A stretch of 64,000 bases of DNA from Rhodanobacter humi. GTDB lineage: Bacteria; Pseudomonadota; Gammaproteobacteria; Xanthomonadales; Rhodanobacteraceae. Shown here in pieces: positions 9,296 through 17,132 of the stretch (its first letter is position 1; each line of letters starts with the position of its first letter). The stretch covers positions 992,001 to 1,056,000 of the forward strand of contig NZ_JBGBPY010000001.1 in the NCBI RefSeq assembly GCF_041107455.1. The letters run 5' to 3'. Position numbers and translations under genes: made by a program. Below the pieces are notes generated by a model. The model was not told the DNA's origin. It searched no databases and worked only from the letters and a program-made list of their open reading frames with translations.

Positions 9296-11326
9296 TCATC
9301 CCGGCAGCTTGAAGTGCGCCACCGAACGCCGCAGATCGCTGGCCAGCTGCGCCAGCGTACCGATCGAGTCGGCTGTGCGGCTGGCGCCCTGCGAGGTCTG
9401 CGAGGTGATTTCCCGGATCGCGTTCATCGATTGCGAAATGTCCGTCGCCGCCGCCGACTGCTGGCGCGCCGCGCTGGAGATGTTCTGAATCAGCGCCGAC
9501 AGATCGTGCGAGACGCGCTCGATGTCGCCCAGTGCGCTGCCGGCGTCCTCCGCCTTGCGCGCACCGGCCACCACCTCGGCGGTGGTCTGCTCCATCGAGT
9601 TCACCGCCTCGTTGGTATCGGACTGAATCGTCTGCACCAGGGTCTCGATACGCTTGGTCGCGCTGGTCGAGCGTTCGGCCAGTCGCTGCACTTCGTCCGC
9701 CACCACCGCGAAACCGCGGCCCGCCTCACCGGCCGAGGCCGCCTGGATTGCCGCGTTCAAGGCCAGGATGTTGGTCTGCTCGGCGATGTCGTTGATCAGT
9801 TCCACGATCGAGCCGATCTCCTGCGAGGACTCGCCCAGCCGTTTGATGCGCTTGGAGGTCTCCTGGATCTGGTCGCGGATCGAGTCCATGCCGGAGATCG
9901 TCTCGCGCACCACCTCGGCGCCGTGCGAGGCGATCTGCACCGAGCGCTCGGCCACGTCGGCCGACTCGGCGGAGTTCTTCGACACGTGGTCCAGCGAGCT
10001 GGCGATCTCGTTGATCGCGCCGGTCGCGGTGCTGATCTGCTGCGCCTGCTGCTCGGCCGCGTCGGCCAGGTGGCGGGCGGTGGTCTGGGTTTCCTGCGCC
10101 GACGAGGAGACCTGCTCGGAGGTCTCGTTGATCGTGGTCACCAGGGTGCGCAACTCGTCAATGGCGTAGTTCACCGAGTCGGCGATCGCGCCGGTGATCT
10201 CCTCGGTCACCGTGGTCTTCACCGTCAGGTCGCCTTCGGCCAGCGCGCCCATCTCGTCCAGCAGGCGCATGATCGCCTCCTGGTTGCGCTGGTTGAGCGA
10301 GGTGGACTCGGCGAAGCGGCGACGCTGGTCGCGCACCAGGCTGACCACCAGCAGCAGGGCGAACGCCACCGCGCCGATCGCGGCCAGCAGGCCCCACCAC
10401 ACGTTCGGAAACAGGCGGCGCAACGGCAGCTTGCCGATCTGCTCGGCGAGGTCGTTCGCGCGCAGCAGCACCGACTGCGAATCCAGCGAGGCCTTGTTGC
10501 CGGCCTGCTTCACTGTGGCGAGGTTGCCGGAAGCGGACACCAGCTTGGCCAGCGGATCGGCCAGCTTGCCCCAGTCGTCCTGCATGCCGGTGAGGATCTT
10601 GCGCGCATTGGCGTCGCCGATCGGCCGCACGCCGCTGCCCGGATTGCCCTCGATCAGGCCCTGCAGCACACTGCCATACAGCTGGGCGTCGCGCTGCAGG
10701 CCGTCGGCGGCCGCCTGGGCGTTGTCGCCGCCCTGCAGCACTTCCTGCACGCGGCGGATGATGCGGTCGGCCGACAGCATCTGGCGCGAGGTGCCGAGCA
10801 TCTGCTCGGCACTGCCGTTGCGCTGCTGCAGGATGTTGACCACCTGGTCCATGCTGGAATTGAGCAGCGGCATCTGCTGCGACACGGCGGCCGCGCGCTG
10901 GCCGGAGTCGAGCACCACGGCCTTGTTCTGGAGGATCTTGCCGATGTCGCCGTCCAGCTGCTTCCAGGCGCCGTCCAGCGCGCTGGCCGCACGACCGACC
11001 GGTGAGGCGTTGTTGTCGGCATAGGCGTGCATGCCGGTGGCCGCATCACCCTTGTTCAGCTTGCGCACCGCCGAGTCGATCGCGTTGCGGGTGCTTTCCA
11101 GCTCCTTGTACGAATCGGCGTTGCCGTCGGACGACTCCAGCGCGAATTTCGCGGTCTGCTGCGACAGCACCTGGATCTGCGTGGTCAGCGCGACCGCCTG
11201 GCGGTCCTCGCCGTTCTTCACGTTGAGCTGCCAGAAATCCAGTGCCGCGAAGCCGATCGCGACCAGCAACAGGACAATGAGTGCGGTATTCCCACGCTCC
11301 TTGCCGACGCCCCCTGTAGTGCTCAT
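9296..11326 (-). CDS. pilJ: Type IV pilus chemoreceptor PilJ
   Basis: PilJ is the methyl-accepting receptor-like protein of the Pil-Chp system; it sits in the inner membrane and couples surface or pilus signals to ChpA. The 676-residue product has a transmembrane segment at about 15-32 ([19 protein letters not shown]), a large periplasmic PilJ-type sensor region, a second membrane helix near 310-335 ([19 protein letters not shown]), a HAMP-like region, and a cytoplasmic signalling hairpin with [18 protein letters not shown] and [18 protein letters not shown]. The ATG at 11326 follows GAGG at good spacing and is preferred to the upstream GTG at 11332. It follows pilI after a 128-bp gap in which I see no feature. 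No methyltransferase gene follows it. Confidence 0.93.
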   Translation of the reverse strand: MSTTGGVGKERGNTALIVLLLVAIGFAALDFWQLNVKNGEDRQAVALTTQIQVLSQQTAKFALESSDGNADSYKELESTRNAIDSAVRKLNKGDAATGMHAYADNNASPVGRAASALDGAWKQLDGDIGKILQNKAVVLDSGQRAAAVSQQMPLLNSSMDQVVNILQQRNGSAEQMLGTSRQMLSADRIIRRVQEVLQGGDNAQAAADGLQRDAQLYGSVLQGLIEGNPGSGVRPIGDANARKILTGMQDDWGKLADPLAKLVSASGNLATVKQAGNKASLDSQSVLLRANDLAEQIGKLPLRRLFPNVWWGLLAAIGAVAFALLLVVSLVRDQRRRFAESTSLNQRNQEAIMRLLDEMGALAEGDLTVKTTVTEEITGAIADSVNYAIDELRTLVTTINETSEQVSSSAQETQTTARHLADAAEQQAQQISTATGAINEIASSLDHVSKNSAESADVAERSVQIASHGAEVVRETISGMDSIRDQIQETSKRIKRLGESSQEIGSIVELINDIAEQTNILALNAAIQAASAGEAGRGFAVVADEVQRLAERSTSATKRIETLVQTIQSDTNEAVNSMEQTTAEVVAGARKAEDAGSALGDIERVSHDLSALIQNISSAARQQSAAATDISQSMNAIREITSQTSQGASRTADSIGTLAQLASDLRRSVAHFKLPG

Positions 11327-11454
11327 GTTCACCTCGTCCGTCTACTTCACCGGATCGGCCCCGCCAGCCTGGGCGGGGACGGATCCTGGACCTGCCATCT
11401 TGGAGTTTCCGGCCCCTGGCGGCGCCGGACCTGCTGCATGCGACCGCCGCGGGA

Positions 11455-12000
11455 TCAGGCCGCGGCCTGGCGGAAATCGGGCGCCCGCACCAGCCGGCCC
11501 ATGTTGAATATCGCCATCTGCTGCTCCCCCTCGCCCACCCGCTGCTCGGCGAAACGCGCCAGCCGCGGATCGTCTTCCTGCCCGGCCGCACGGCGCTGCT
11601 CCGCATCCACCGTGCGCTGGCCGAACACCTCGTCGACCAGCAGCGCCACGCTGCCGCCGCCCTGGCGCACCACCAGCAGGCGGGCGCGGTCGGTCTGCGG
11701 CGTGCGCTCGTCGAACAGGAAACGGCCGAAATCCACCACCGGCATCAGGTTGCCACGCACGTTCGCCACGCCTAGCAGCCACGGCCGAGTGCCGGGCACC
11801 GCGGTGAGCGGCGGCATCGCCAGCAGCTCGTTGATCTCGCCGATCTCGCTGACCAGCATGCGCGGCCCCACGCGATAGCCGATGCCGCGCCACAGGCCCG
11901 GCGCGTCCATCCGCTCGCGGGTGTCCGAGGCATGCTCCAGCGACAGCCGCTCGTAGCGGGCCAGGATCTCGAACGGGGTGAGGCCGGCGGTCGCGTTCAT
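11455..12000 (-). CDS. pilI: CheW-like adaptor PilI
   Basis: PilI links the receptor PilJ to the kinase ChpA. The 181-residue protein has a PilI-type N-terminus (PFEILARYERLSLEHA), then the CheW domain with WRGIGYRVGPRMLVSEIGEI, PGTRPWLLGVANVRGNL and MPVVDFGRFLF, and a C-terminal part with VALLVDEVFGQR. The ATG at 12000 overlaps the pilH stop (ATGA), so the two genes are translationally coupled. The open frame extends 32 codons further upstream, but that part is only a shadow of pilH. Confidence 0.9.
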   Translation of the reverse strand: MNATAGLTPFEILARYERLSLEHASDTRERMDAPGLWRGIGYRVGPRMLVSEIGEINELLAMPPLTAVPGTRPWLLGVANVRGNLMPVVDFGRFLFDERTPQTDRARLLVVRQGGGSVALLVDEVFGQRTVDAEQRRAAGQEDDPRLARFAEQRVGEGEQQMAIFNMGRLVRAPDFRQAAA

Positions 12001-12365
12001 GCCGCGCTCGACAGCAGTTGGTTGATGCAGGCGAGCAGCTCGCCCTCGTTCACCGGCTTGGTGATGAAGGCGCGCGCGCCCTGGCGCAGGCCCCACACCC
12101 GGTCGGTCTCCATCGCCTTGGTGGTGATCATCACGATCGGCACCTCGGACGTGGCCGGGTCGCGGGTGAGCGTGCGGGTGGCCTGGAAGCCGTTCATGCC
12201 GGGCATGATGACGTCCATGATGACCAGCGCGGGCGGCGTGCTGCGCACGCGCTCGATGCCTTCCTCGGCATTGCCGACGGAGGCGACTTGATGACCCGCG
12301 CGTTCGAGCAGCGTGGTGAGCACGCGCACGTCGGTCGGCGAGTCGTCGATGATGAGGATATCGGC
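11997..12365 (-). CDS. pilH: Response regulator PilH
   Basis: A stand-alone CheY-like receiver of 122 residues. ChpA phosphorylates it; in P. aeruginosa PilH is linked to pilus retraction and acts as a phosphate sink opposite PilG. Motifs are ILIIDDSPTD at the N-terminus, the phosphoacceptor Asp in VIMDVIMPGMNG, the Thr-type switch in IVMITTKA, and the Lys in FITKPVNEGEL. A GTG start at 12365 is chosen because it gives the usual family length and sits just after GGGGGA. The upstream ATG at 12416 would add an atypical 17-residue leader. Confidence 0.9.
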   Translation of the reverse strand, partial: ADILIIDDSPTDVRVLTTLLERAGHQVASVGNAEEGIERVRSTPPALVIMDVIMPGMNGFQATRTLTRDPATSEVPIVMITTKAMETDRVWGLRQGARAFITKPVNEGELLACINQLLSSAA

Positions 12366-12390
12366 CACAGGTTCCCCCGAGAATCTGCGG

Positions 12391-12801
12391 TCAGCGGCTG
12401 GGAACCGTACTGACATGGTGATGGATGGCGCCGAGCAGCTCGTCGCGCGTGAATGGCTTGGTGAGGTACTGCTCCGCGCCCACGACGCGGCCGCGTGCCT
12501 TGTCGAACAGGCCGTCCTTGGAACTCAGCATGATCACCGGGGTGCCGCGGAACTGCGGGTTGTTCTTGATCAGCGCGCAGGTCTGATAGCCGTCCAGCCG
12601 CGGCATCATGATGTCGACGAAGATGATGGCGGGCTTCTGGTCGGCGATCTTGGCCAGCGCCTCGAAGCCGTCCACCGCAGTCAGCACGTCGCAGCCTTCC
12701 TTCTTCAGCAAGGTCTCTGCCGTGCGACGGATGGTCTTGGAGTCATCGATCACCATGACCCGCAGGCCAGCCAGACCATTCGCGTTCGCGTTCAGATTCA
12801 T
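12391..12801 (-). CDS. pilG: Response regulator PilG
   Basis: A CheY-like receiver of 136 residues and the first gene of the Pil-Chp operon. In P. aeruginosa PilG-phosphate promotes pilus extension and links to cAMP production. Visible motifs are VMVIDDSKTIRRTAETLL, phosphoacceptor IIFVDIMMPRLDGYQ, VIMLSSKDG and LTKPFTRDELL. The ATG at 12801 follows a GGGGGGAG ribosome-binding site directly; upstream frame extension to 12882 is not needed. pilH starts 25 bp downstream. Confidence 0.93.
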   Translation of the reverse strand: MNLNANANGLAGLRVMVIDDSKTIRRTAETLLKKEGCDVLTAVDGFEALAKIADQKPAIIFVDIMMPRLDGYQTCALIKNNPQFRGTPVIMLSSKDGLFDKARGRVVGAEQYLTKPFTRDELLGAIHHHVSTVPSR

Positions 12802-12941
12802 TACTCCCCCCCTGTCACCCAAAAACGGGTCCAGGACAACCACCAAGACAGGCAACAAGCATGCCGCCGGTGCACATGACAAAACAAGACAAGCATCGCG
12901 ATCCGCGACACCCGCTCTGCGGCGGGATGCACAGGCCTCGT

Positions 12942-12970
12942 TGTTTACTGCCTGCCTGTCAGCGCGTCAA
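12942..12970 (-). promoter_or_regulatory. Candidate sigma-70 promoter of the pil-chp operon
   Basis: On the minus strand, TTGACG (12965-12970) is followed by a 17-bp spacer and TAAACA (12942-12947). Transcription would start about 130 bp before pilG. This is the best promoter-like pair in the 366-bp divergent gap between pilG and gshB (12802-13167); I see no repeat or small ORF of note there. The -10 matches the consensus at only three positions. Confidence 0.4.
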
Positions 12971-13167
12971 GCAACATTCGCGTCGCGAGGGGCCCCGCGA
13001 GCGCGCAATGTGACCTTCACCGGCAGGCTTGAACCTTCCGCGGCACAGGGGGCGCTCCGATCAAGCCAGGGGCGGTGTGCAGGCTTGTCGCGACCGGCGG
13101 CGTGGGCGAACATCGTCCTTCCCGTCGCCGGCGCTCCGCGCCGCAAGACCTTTCGCGGAGAATCACG

Positions 13168-14145
13168 ATGCCCCTCTCGGTCGCGGTGCTGATGGACCCC
13201 ATCGGCGCGATCAAGCCGGCCAAGGACACCAGCCTGGCCATGCTGCTGGAGGCGCAGCGCCGCGGCCACACGCTGCACTATCTGGAACAGGGCGACCTGG
13301 CGTTGCGCGACGGCGCGCCGTGGGCGCGGCTGCGCCCGCTCGCGGTACGCGACGACGCGCACGACTGGTTCAGCCTCGGCGAGGCGCAGTGGCGCGACCT
13401 GCGCGAGCTGGACATCGTGCTGATGCGCAAGGATCCGCCGGTGGACGCCCAGTTCATCTACGACACCATGGTGCTGGAGGCGGCCCAGCGCGGCGGTGTG
13501 AACGTGGTGAACGACCCGCGCGCCCTGCGCGACTGCAACGAGAAGCTGTTCGCGCTGCAGTTCCCCGAATGCTGCGCGCCCACCCTGGTTTCACGCGATC
13601 TGGCCGAGCTGCGCCGTTTCGTGGCCGAACACGGCGAAGCGGTGCTGAAGCCGCTGGACGGCATGGGTGGGCGCGGCATCTTCCGCGTGAAGGCCGGCGA
13701 CAGCAACCTGAATTCGATGCTGGAGACCCTGCTGGCCGGCGGCCCGCACGGCGAGGGCCGGCACTTCGCGATCGCGCAGAAGTTCATCCCGGCGATCAGC
13801 GCGGGCGACAAGCGCATCCTGCTCATCGACGGCGAGCCGGTGCCCTATGCGCTGGCGCGCATCCCGCAGGGCGACGAGTTCCGCGGCAACCTCGCCGCCG
13901 GCGGCCGCGGCGAAGGCGTGCCGCTCAGCGAGCGCGACCGCTGGATCGCCGCCCAGGTGGCGCCGGAACTGCGCCGGCGCGGCCTGCGCTTCGTGGGCCT
14001 GGACGTGATCGGCGATTACCTCACCGAGATCAACGTCACATCGCCGACCTGCGCGCGCGAGCTGGATGCGCAATTCGGGCTTAATATCGCGGGCCTGCTG
14101 TTCGATGCCCTCGAGCAGCGCCCTGCTGGAAGCCGCGCTCCGTGA
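13168..14145 (+). CDS. gshB: Glutathione synthetase GshB
   Basis: GshB is the ATP-grasp ligase that joins gamma-glutamylcysteine and glycine to make glutathione in the cytoplasm. The 325-residue protein has the prokaryotic GSH-synthetase N-terminal domain (VAVLMDPIGAIKPAKDTS), then the ATP-grasp domain with VLKPLDGMGGRGIFRV and the C-terminal metal-binding segment YLTEINVTSPT. The ATG at 13168 is preceded by GGAG seven bases away; the frame extends upstream without a good start. Its TGA overlaps the tonB-like GTG. It is the first gene of the gshB-tonB-yqgE-ruvX-pyrB group, conserved next to pilG in xanthomonads. Confidence 0.95.
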   Translation: MPLSVAVLMDPIGAIKPAKDTSLAMLLEAQRRGHTLHYLEQGDLALRDGAPWARLRPLAVRDDAHDWFSLGEAQWRDLRELDIVLMRKDPPVDAQFIYDTMVLEAAQRGGVNVVNDPRALRDCNEKLFALQFPECCAPTLVSRDLAELRRFVAEHGEAVLKPLDGMGGRGIFRVKAGDSNLNSMLETLLAGGPHGEGRHFAIAQKFIPAISAGDKRILLIDGEPVPYALARIPQGDEFRGNLAAGGRGEGVPLSERDRWIAAQVAPELRRRGLRFVGLDVIGDYLTEINVTSPTCARELDAQFGLNIAGLLFDALEQRPAGSRAP

Positions 14146-15002
14146 GTTCCGCCGCTGCACGCCCTGCCGCCGACCCGATCGGCGCGACCCTGCTGTTCTC
14201 GCTGCTGCTGCATGGCGTGCTGCTGCTGGGCATCACCTTCCATTTCGCCAAGCCCACGCCCAGCCTGCCCACGCTGGACGTCACCCTGGTCAACGTGGCC
14301 AACCGCGAGGCGCCGGACCAGGCCGATTTCCTGGCCCAGGCGAACAACCGCGGCGGCGGCCAGAGCGAGCACGCGGCGCGGCCCTCGCAGCCGTTCTCCG
14401 GCGCCCTGCCCAAGCCCGATCCCGGCACGGCGATGCGGAACATCGACGCCGCCACGCCGCAGCCGCGCGAAGCCACGCCGCAGCGCATGGTCACCACCAG
14501 CGGCCAGAGCCGTTTCAGCGTGGCCAGCGACACCGCGCAGACCGAGGTGCCGCCGCAGGACGCGCCCAGCGCGCAGGAGCTGCGCCGCCAGCAGGAGATG
14601 GCCCAGCTCGCCGCCGAACTGCGCCACCAGACCCAGGCCTACGCCAAGCGCCCGCGCAAGAAATACATCTCGGCCAACACGAAAGAGTATGTCTATGCCG
14701 CCTACATGCGCGGCTGGTCCGACCGCGTGCAGCGGGTGGGCAACCTCAACTACCCGGAAGAGGCGCGCCGACGCGAGCTGCACGGCGACCTGCTGCTCAC
14801 CGTGGGCATCAACCGCGACGGCAGCATCCACAGCATCGACGTGATCAGCAGCTCCGGCCAGCCGCTGCTGGACGCCGCCGCCGAGCGCATCGTGCGGCTG
14901 GCCGCGCCGTTCCCGCCGCTGCCCGCCGAGGCCAAGGTGGACGAGCTCTACATCACCCGCACCTGGCAGTTCCTGCCGGGCGGCGTGCTGCGGAGCAAAT
15001 AG
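14142..15002 (+). CDS. TonB-family energy transducer
   Basis: This 286-residue protein has a single N-terminal membrane anchor (LLFSLLLHGVLLLGITFHF, about residues 17-35). A Pro/Gln/Arg-rich periplasmic linker follows, and then a TonB C-terminal domain (NYPEEARRRELHGDLLLTVGI, then GQPLLDAAAERIVRLAAPFPPLP). TonB proteins carry proton-motive energy from ExbB/ExbD to outer-membrane receptors. No exbBD is adjacent, so the partner complex is unknown. The GTG start overlaps the gshB stop by four bases, showing translational coupling. Confidence 0.85.
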   Translation: MSSAAARPAADPIGATLLFSLLLHGVLLLGITFHFAKPTPSLPTLDVTLVNVANREAPDQADFLAQANNRGGGQSEHAARPSQPFSGALPKPDPGTAMRNIDAATPQPREATPQRMVTTSGQSRFSVASDTAQTEVPPQDAPSAQELRRQQEMAQLAAELRHQTQAYAKRPRKKYISANTKEYVYAAYMRGWSDRVQRVGNLNYPEEARRRELHGDLLLTVGINRDGSIHSIDVISSSGQPLLDAAAERIVRLAAPFPPLPAEAKVDELYITRTWQFLPGGVLRSK

Positions 15003-15039
15003 ACCGCAACGCAACTGCCGACTCTTCACGGTACGGGCT

Positions 15040-15045
15040 TACAAT
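15040..15045 (+). promoter_or_regulatory. Candidate -10 box giving a leaderless yqgE transcript
   Basis: TACAAT lies exactly six bases before the yqgE ATG (15052), so a transcript started here would begin at or next to the start codon. There is no Shine-Dalgarno sequence before this ATG. The -35 region is weak, so this is a suggestion only. Confidence 0.3.
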
Positions 15046-15051
15046 GGGCGC

Positions 15052-15621
15052 ATGAGCCGCACCGAACCGCCCACCCTCACCGGTCACTTCCTGATTGCCA
15101 TGCCCGGGCTGGCCGAGCCGCCGTTCTCGCGCGGCGTGGCCCTGCTGTGCCAGCACAGCGAGGAAGGCGCGGTGGGCCTGCTGGTGAACCAGCTCTCGCA
15201 GTACCGCCTCGGCGACGTGCTGGCGCAGATGAAGCTGGAGTGCAGCGATCCCGAGCTGGCCGACGCACCGGTGCTGATCGGCGGCCCGGTGCAGCAGGAA
15301 CGCGGCTTCGTGCTGCACCGCGAGCCCGGCCACTGGGAGTCCAGCTACCGCATCAATGCCTCGTGGTCGGTGACCACCTCGCGCGACATCCTGGTGGCGA
15401 TGGCCGCCGGCGAGGGTCCGCGCCAGGCGATCATGGCGCTGGGCTACGCGGGCTGGGATGCCGGCCAGCTGGAACAGGAACTGATGGCGAACGCCTGGCT
15501 CACCGCCGAGGCCTGCGAGCGGGTGGTGTTCGACACCCCGCTGGAGGACCGCTGGAGCGCCGCCGCCGGCCTGGTCGGCGTCGACCCGCTGCAGCTTCCC
15601 GGCTACGCGGGCCACGCATGA
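15052..15621 (+). CDS. yqgE: YqgE/AlgH family protein (UPF0301)
   Basis: This 189-residue cytoplasmic protein belongs to the widespread YqgE/AlgH family, whose biochemical role is not settled. It matches the family along its length: GHFLIAMPGLAEPPFSRGVALLCQHSEEG at the start (the PGL and F/Y..S/T.V..L pattern), VLIGGPVQQERGFVLH in the middle, and ALGYAGWDAGQLEQEL near the end. It lies immediately before ruvX, the usual partner in proteobacteria, and the two overlap by ATGA. Confidence 0.92.
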   Translation: MSRTEPPTLTGHFLIAMPGLAEPPFSRGVALLCQHSEEGAVGLLVNQLSQYRLGDVLAQMKLECSDPELADAPVLIGGPVQQERGFVLHREPGHWESSYRINASWSVTTSRDILVAMAAGEGPRQAIMALGYAGWDAGQLEQELMANAWLTAEACERVVFDTPLEDRWSAAAGLVGVDPLQLPGYAGHA

Positions 15622-16076
15622 GTTGTGCCTTCGGCTTCGACGTCGGCAGCAAGCTGATCGGCGTGGCGGTGGGCAATGCGCTCACCGCCAGCGCCCGCGC
15701 GCTCGCCGTGCTCGCGGTGCGCGACGGCGAACCGGAATGGCCGCAACTGGATGCGCTGCGCGGCGCATGGCTGCCCGACACCCTGGTCGTGGGCCTGCCG
15801 CTCACGCTGGCCGGCGAGGAACAGCCCGCCAGCCGGCGTGCCCGCCGCTTCGCCGCGGCGCTGCAGCAACGCTATGCCCTGCCGGTGGCGCTGGTCGACG
15901 AACGCCACAGCTCGCGGGAGGCCGCACGCCGCTTCGCCGCCGCCCGCGCCGCGGGCCTGAAGCGCCGCCGCGATGCAGCGGCGATCGACGCCGTGGCCGC
16001 CGCCGTGATCCTCGAACGCTGGCTCGCCGAACCCGCGCCCACTTCCGATCTTTCCACTCCCGCCGCCCCGCCATGA
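15618..16076 (+). CDS. ruvX: RuvX/YqgF family Holliday-junction resolvase-like nuclease
   Basis: YqgF is an RNase H-fold nuclease implicated in processing the 5' end of pre-16S rRNA. The 152-residue product starts with FGFDVGSKLIGVAVGN, in which the first catalytic Asp sits, and has LVVGLPLTLAGEEQ, the family Glu in LVDERHSSREA, and the C-terminal Asp in RRDAAAIDAVAAAVIL. The ATG at 15618 overlaps the yqgE stop, and its own stop overlaps the pyrB ATG. Confidence 0.92.
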   Translation: MSCAFGFDVGSKLIGVAVGNALTASARALAVLAVRDGEPEWPQLDALRGAWLPDTLVVGLPLTLAGEEQPASRRARRFAAALQQRYALPVALVDERHSSREAARRFAAARAAGLKRRRDAAAIDAVAAAVILERWLAEPAPTSDLSTPAAPP

Positions 16077-16999
16077 CCACACGCCTGCGCCACCTCACCA
16101 CGCTGGAACACCTGCCGCGCGCCAGCATCGAGCGCCTGCTCGATCGCGCCATCGCGGTGCGCGACGCTTGCGCCCACGGCACCCGCAAGCTGGACACGCT
16201 GGCCGGGCGCACCGTGCTCAACCTGTTCTTCGAGCCGTCCACGCGCACGCGCACCTCGTTCGAGCTGGCCGCGCGCCGGCTCGGCGCCGACGTGCTGAAC
16301 TTCGACATCGGCTTCTCCTCCACCGCCAAGGGCGAGGCGCTGTACGACACCTTGCACACGCTGGAGGCCATGCACCTCGACGCGATCGTGGTGCGCCACA
16401 AGGTCTCCGGCACGCCGGAGGAACTGGTGCGCCACGCGATGAGCGGCGTGTCGGTGATCAACGCCGGCGACGGCAACCGCGCCCACCCCACCCAGGGCCT
16501 GCTCGACGCGCTGACCATCCGCCAGCACCGGCCGGATTTCGAGAACCTGGTGGTGACGATCTGCGGCGACATCCGCCATTCGCGCGTGGCGCGCTCGGAC
16601 GTGCACGCGCTCACCGCGCTGGGCACGGGCGAGATCCGCCTCTGCGGGCCCGCCGCGCTGCTGCCGGAGGCCTCCGAGTTCCCGCAGTGCCGCTTCACCG
16701 AGGATTTCGACAGCGCGATCGAAGGCGCCAACGTGGCGATCATGCTGCGCCTGCAGAAGGAACGCATGGCCGCCACCGACCTGCCCGACGAGGCCGCCTA
16801 CTTCAGCCGCTACGGCCTGGACAACCGCCGCCTCGCGCGCGCCGCCAAGGGCTGCCTGGTGATGCACCCCGGCCCGCTCAACCGCGGCATCGAGATCGCC
16901 GACGAGGTGGCCGACGGCGCGCAGTCGCGCATCCTCGAACAGGTGGCGAACGGCGTATTCGTGCGCATGGCGGTGCTGGCCGAGCTGCTGGCGCGCTGA
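16073..16999 (+). CDS. pyrB: Aspartate carbamoyltransferase catalytic subunit PyrB
   Basis: PyrB condenses carbamoyl phosphate and aspartate in the first committed step of pyrimidine synthesis. The 308-residue protein shows the carbamoyl-phosphate site LFFEPSTRTRTSFE, the STAKGE loop, VVRHKVSG, the HPTQGLLD segment and the C-terminal MHPGPLNRGIEI. No pyrC-like (pyrC') dihydroorotase or pyrI gene follows; the next gene is a lipoprotein gene. The ATG overlaps the ruvX stop. Confidence 0.95.
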   Translation: MTTRLRHLTTLEHLPRASIERLLDRAIAVRDACAHGTRKLDTLAGRTVLNLFFEPSTRTRTSFELAARRLGADVLNFDIGFSSTAKGEALYDTLHTLEAMHLDAIVVRHKVSGTPEELVRHAMSGVSVINAGDGNRAHPTQGLLDALTIRQHRPDFENLVVTICGDIRHSRVARSDVHALTALGTGEIRLCGPAALLPEASEFPQCRFTEDFDSAIEGANVAIMLRLQKERMAATDLPDEAAYFSRYGLDNRRLARAAKGCLVMHPGPLNRGIEIADEVADGAQSRILEQVANGVFVRMAVLAELLAR

Positions 17000-17043
17000 G
17001 TGCCGCTCCCGTCGAGACACGACCGGCGCGACACGCATCACGC

Positions 17044-17063
17044 GGACGGCCGGATGGCCGTCC
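17044..17063 (+). terminator. Hairpin downstream of pyrB
   Basis: GGACGGCC and GGCCGTCC (17044-17051 and 17056-17063) form a perfect 8-bp hairpin with a GGAT loop (ATCC on the other strand), followed by GTCTTGC. It probably ends the gshB-pyrB transcript. The loop matches the ATCC-loop hairpins found elsewhere in the window. Confidence 0.5.
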
Positions 17064-17132
17064 GTCTTGCACCGCAGCAAGCCGCAAAGCGGGCATAATT
17101 GTGCGCAGCGGCATCCACCATCGGGGAACACC

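Noticed and set aside
9065-9299. Short ORFs on both strands through the 268-bp repeat (also 28444-28680)
   Set aside because: The translated minus-strand segment is similar between copies only because the DNA is; the frames start and stop outside the element and have no family or ribosome-binding support.
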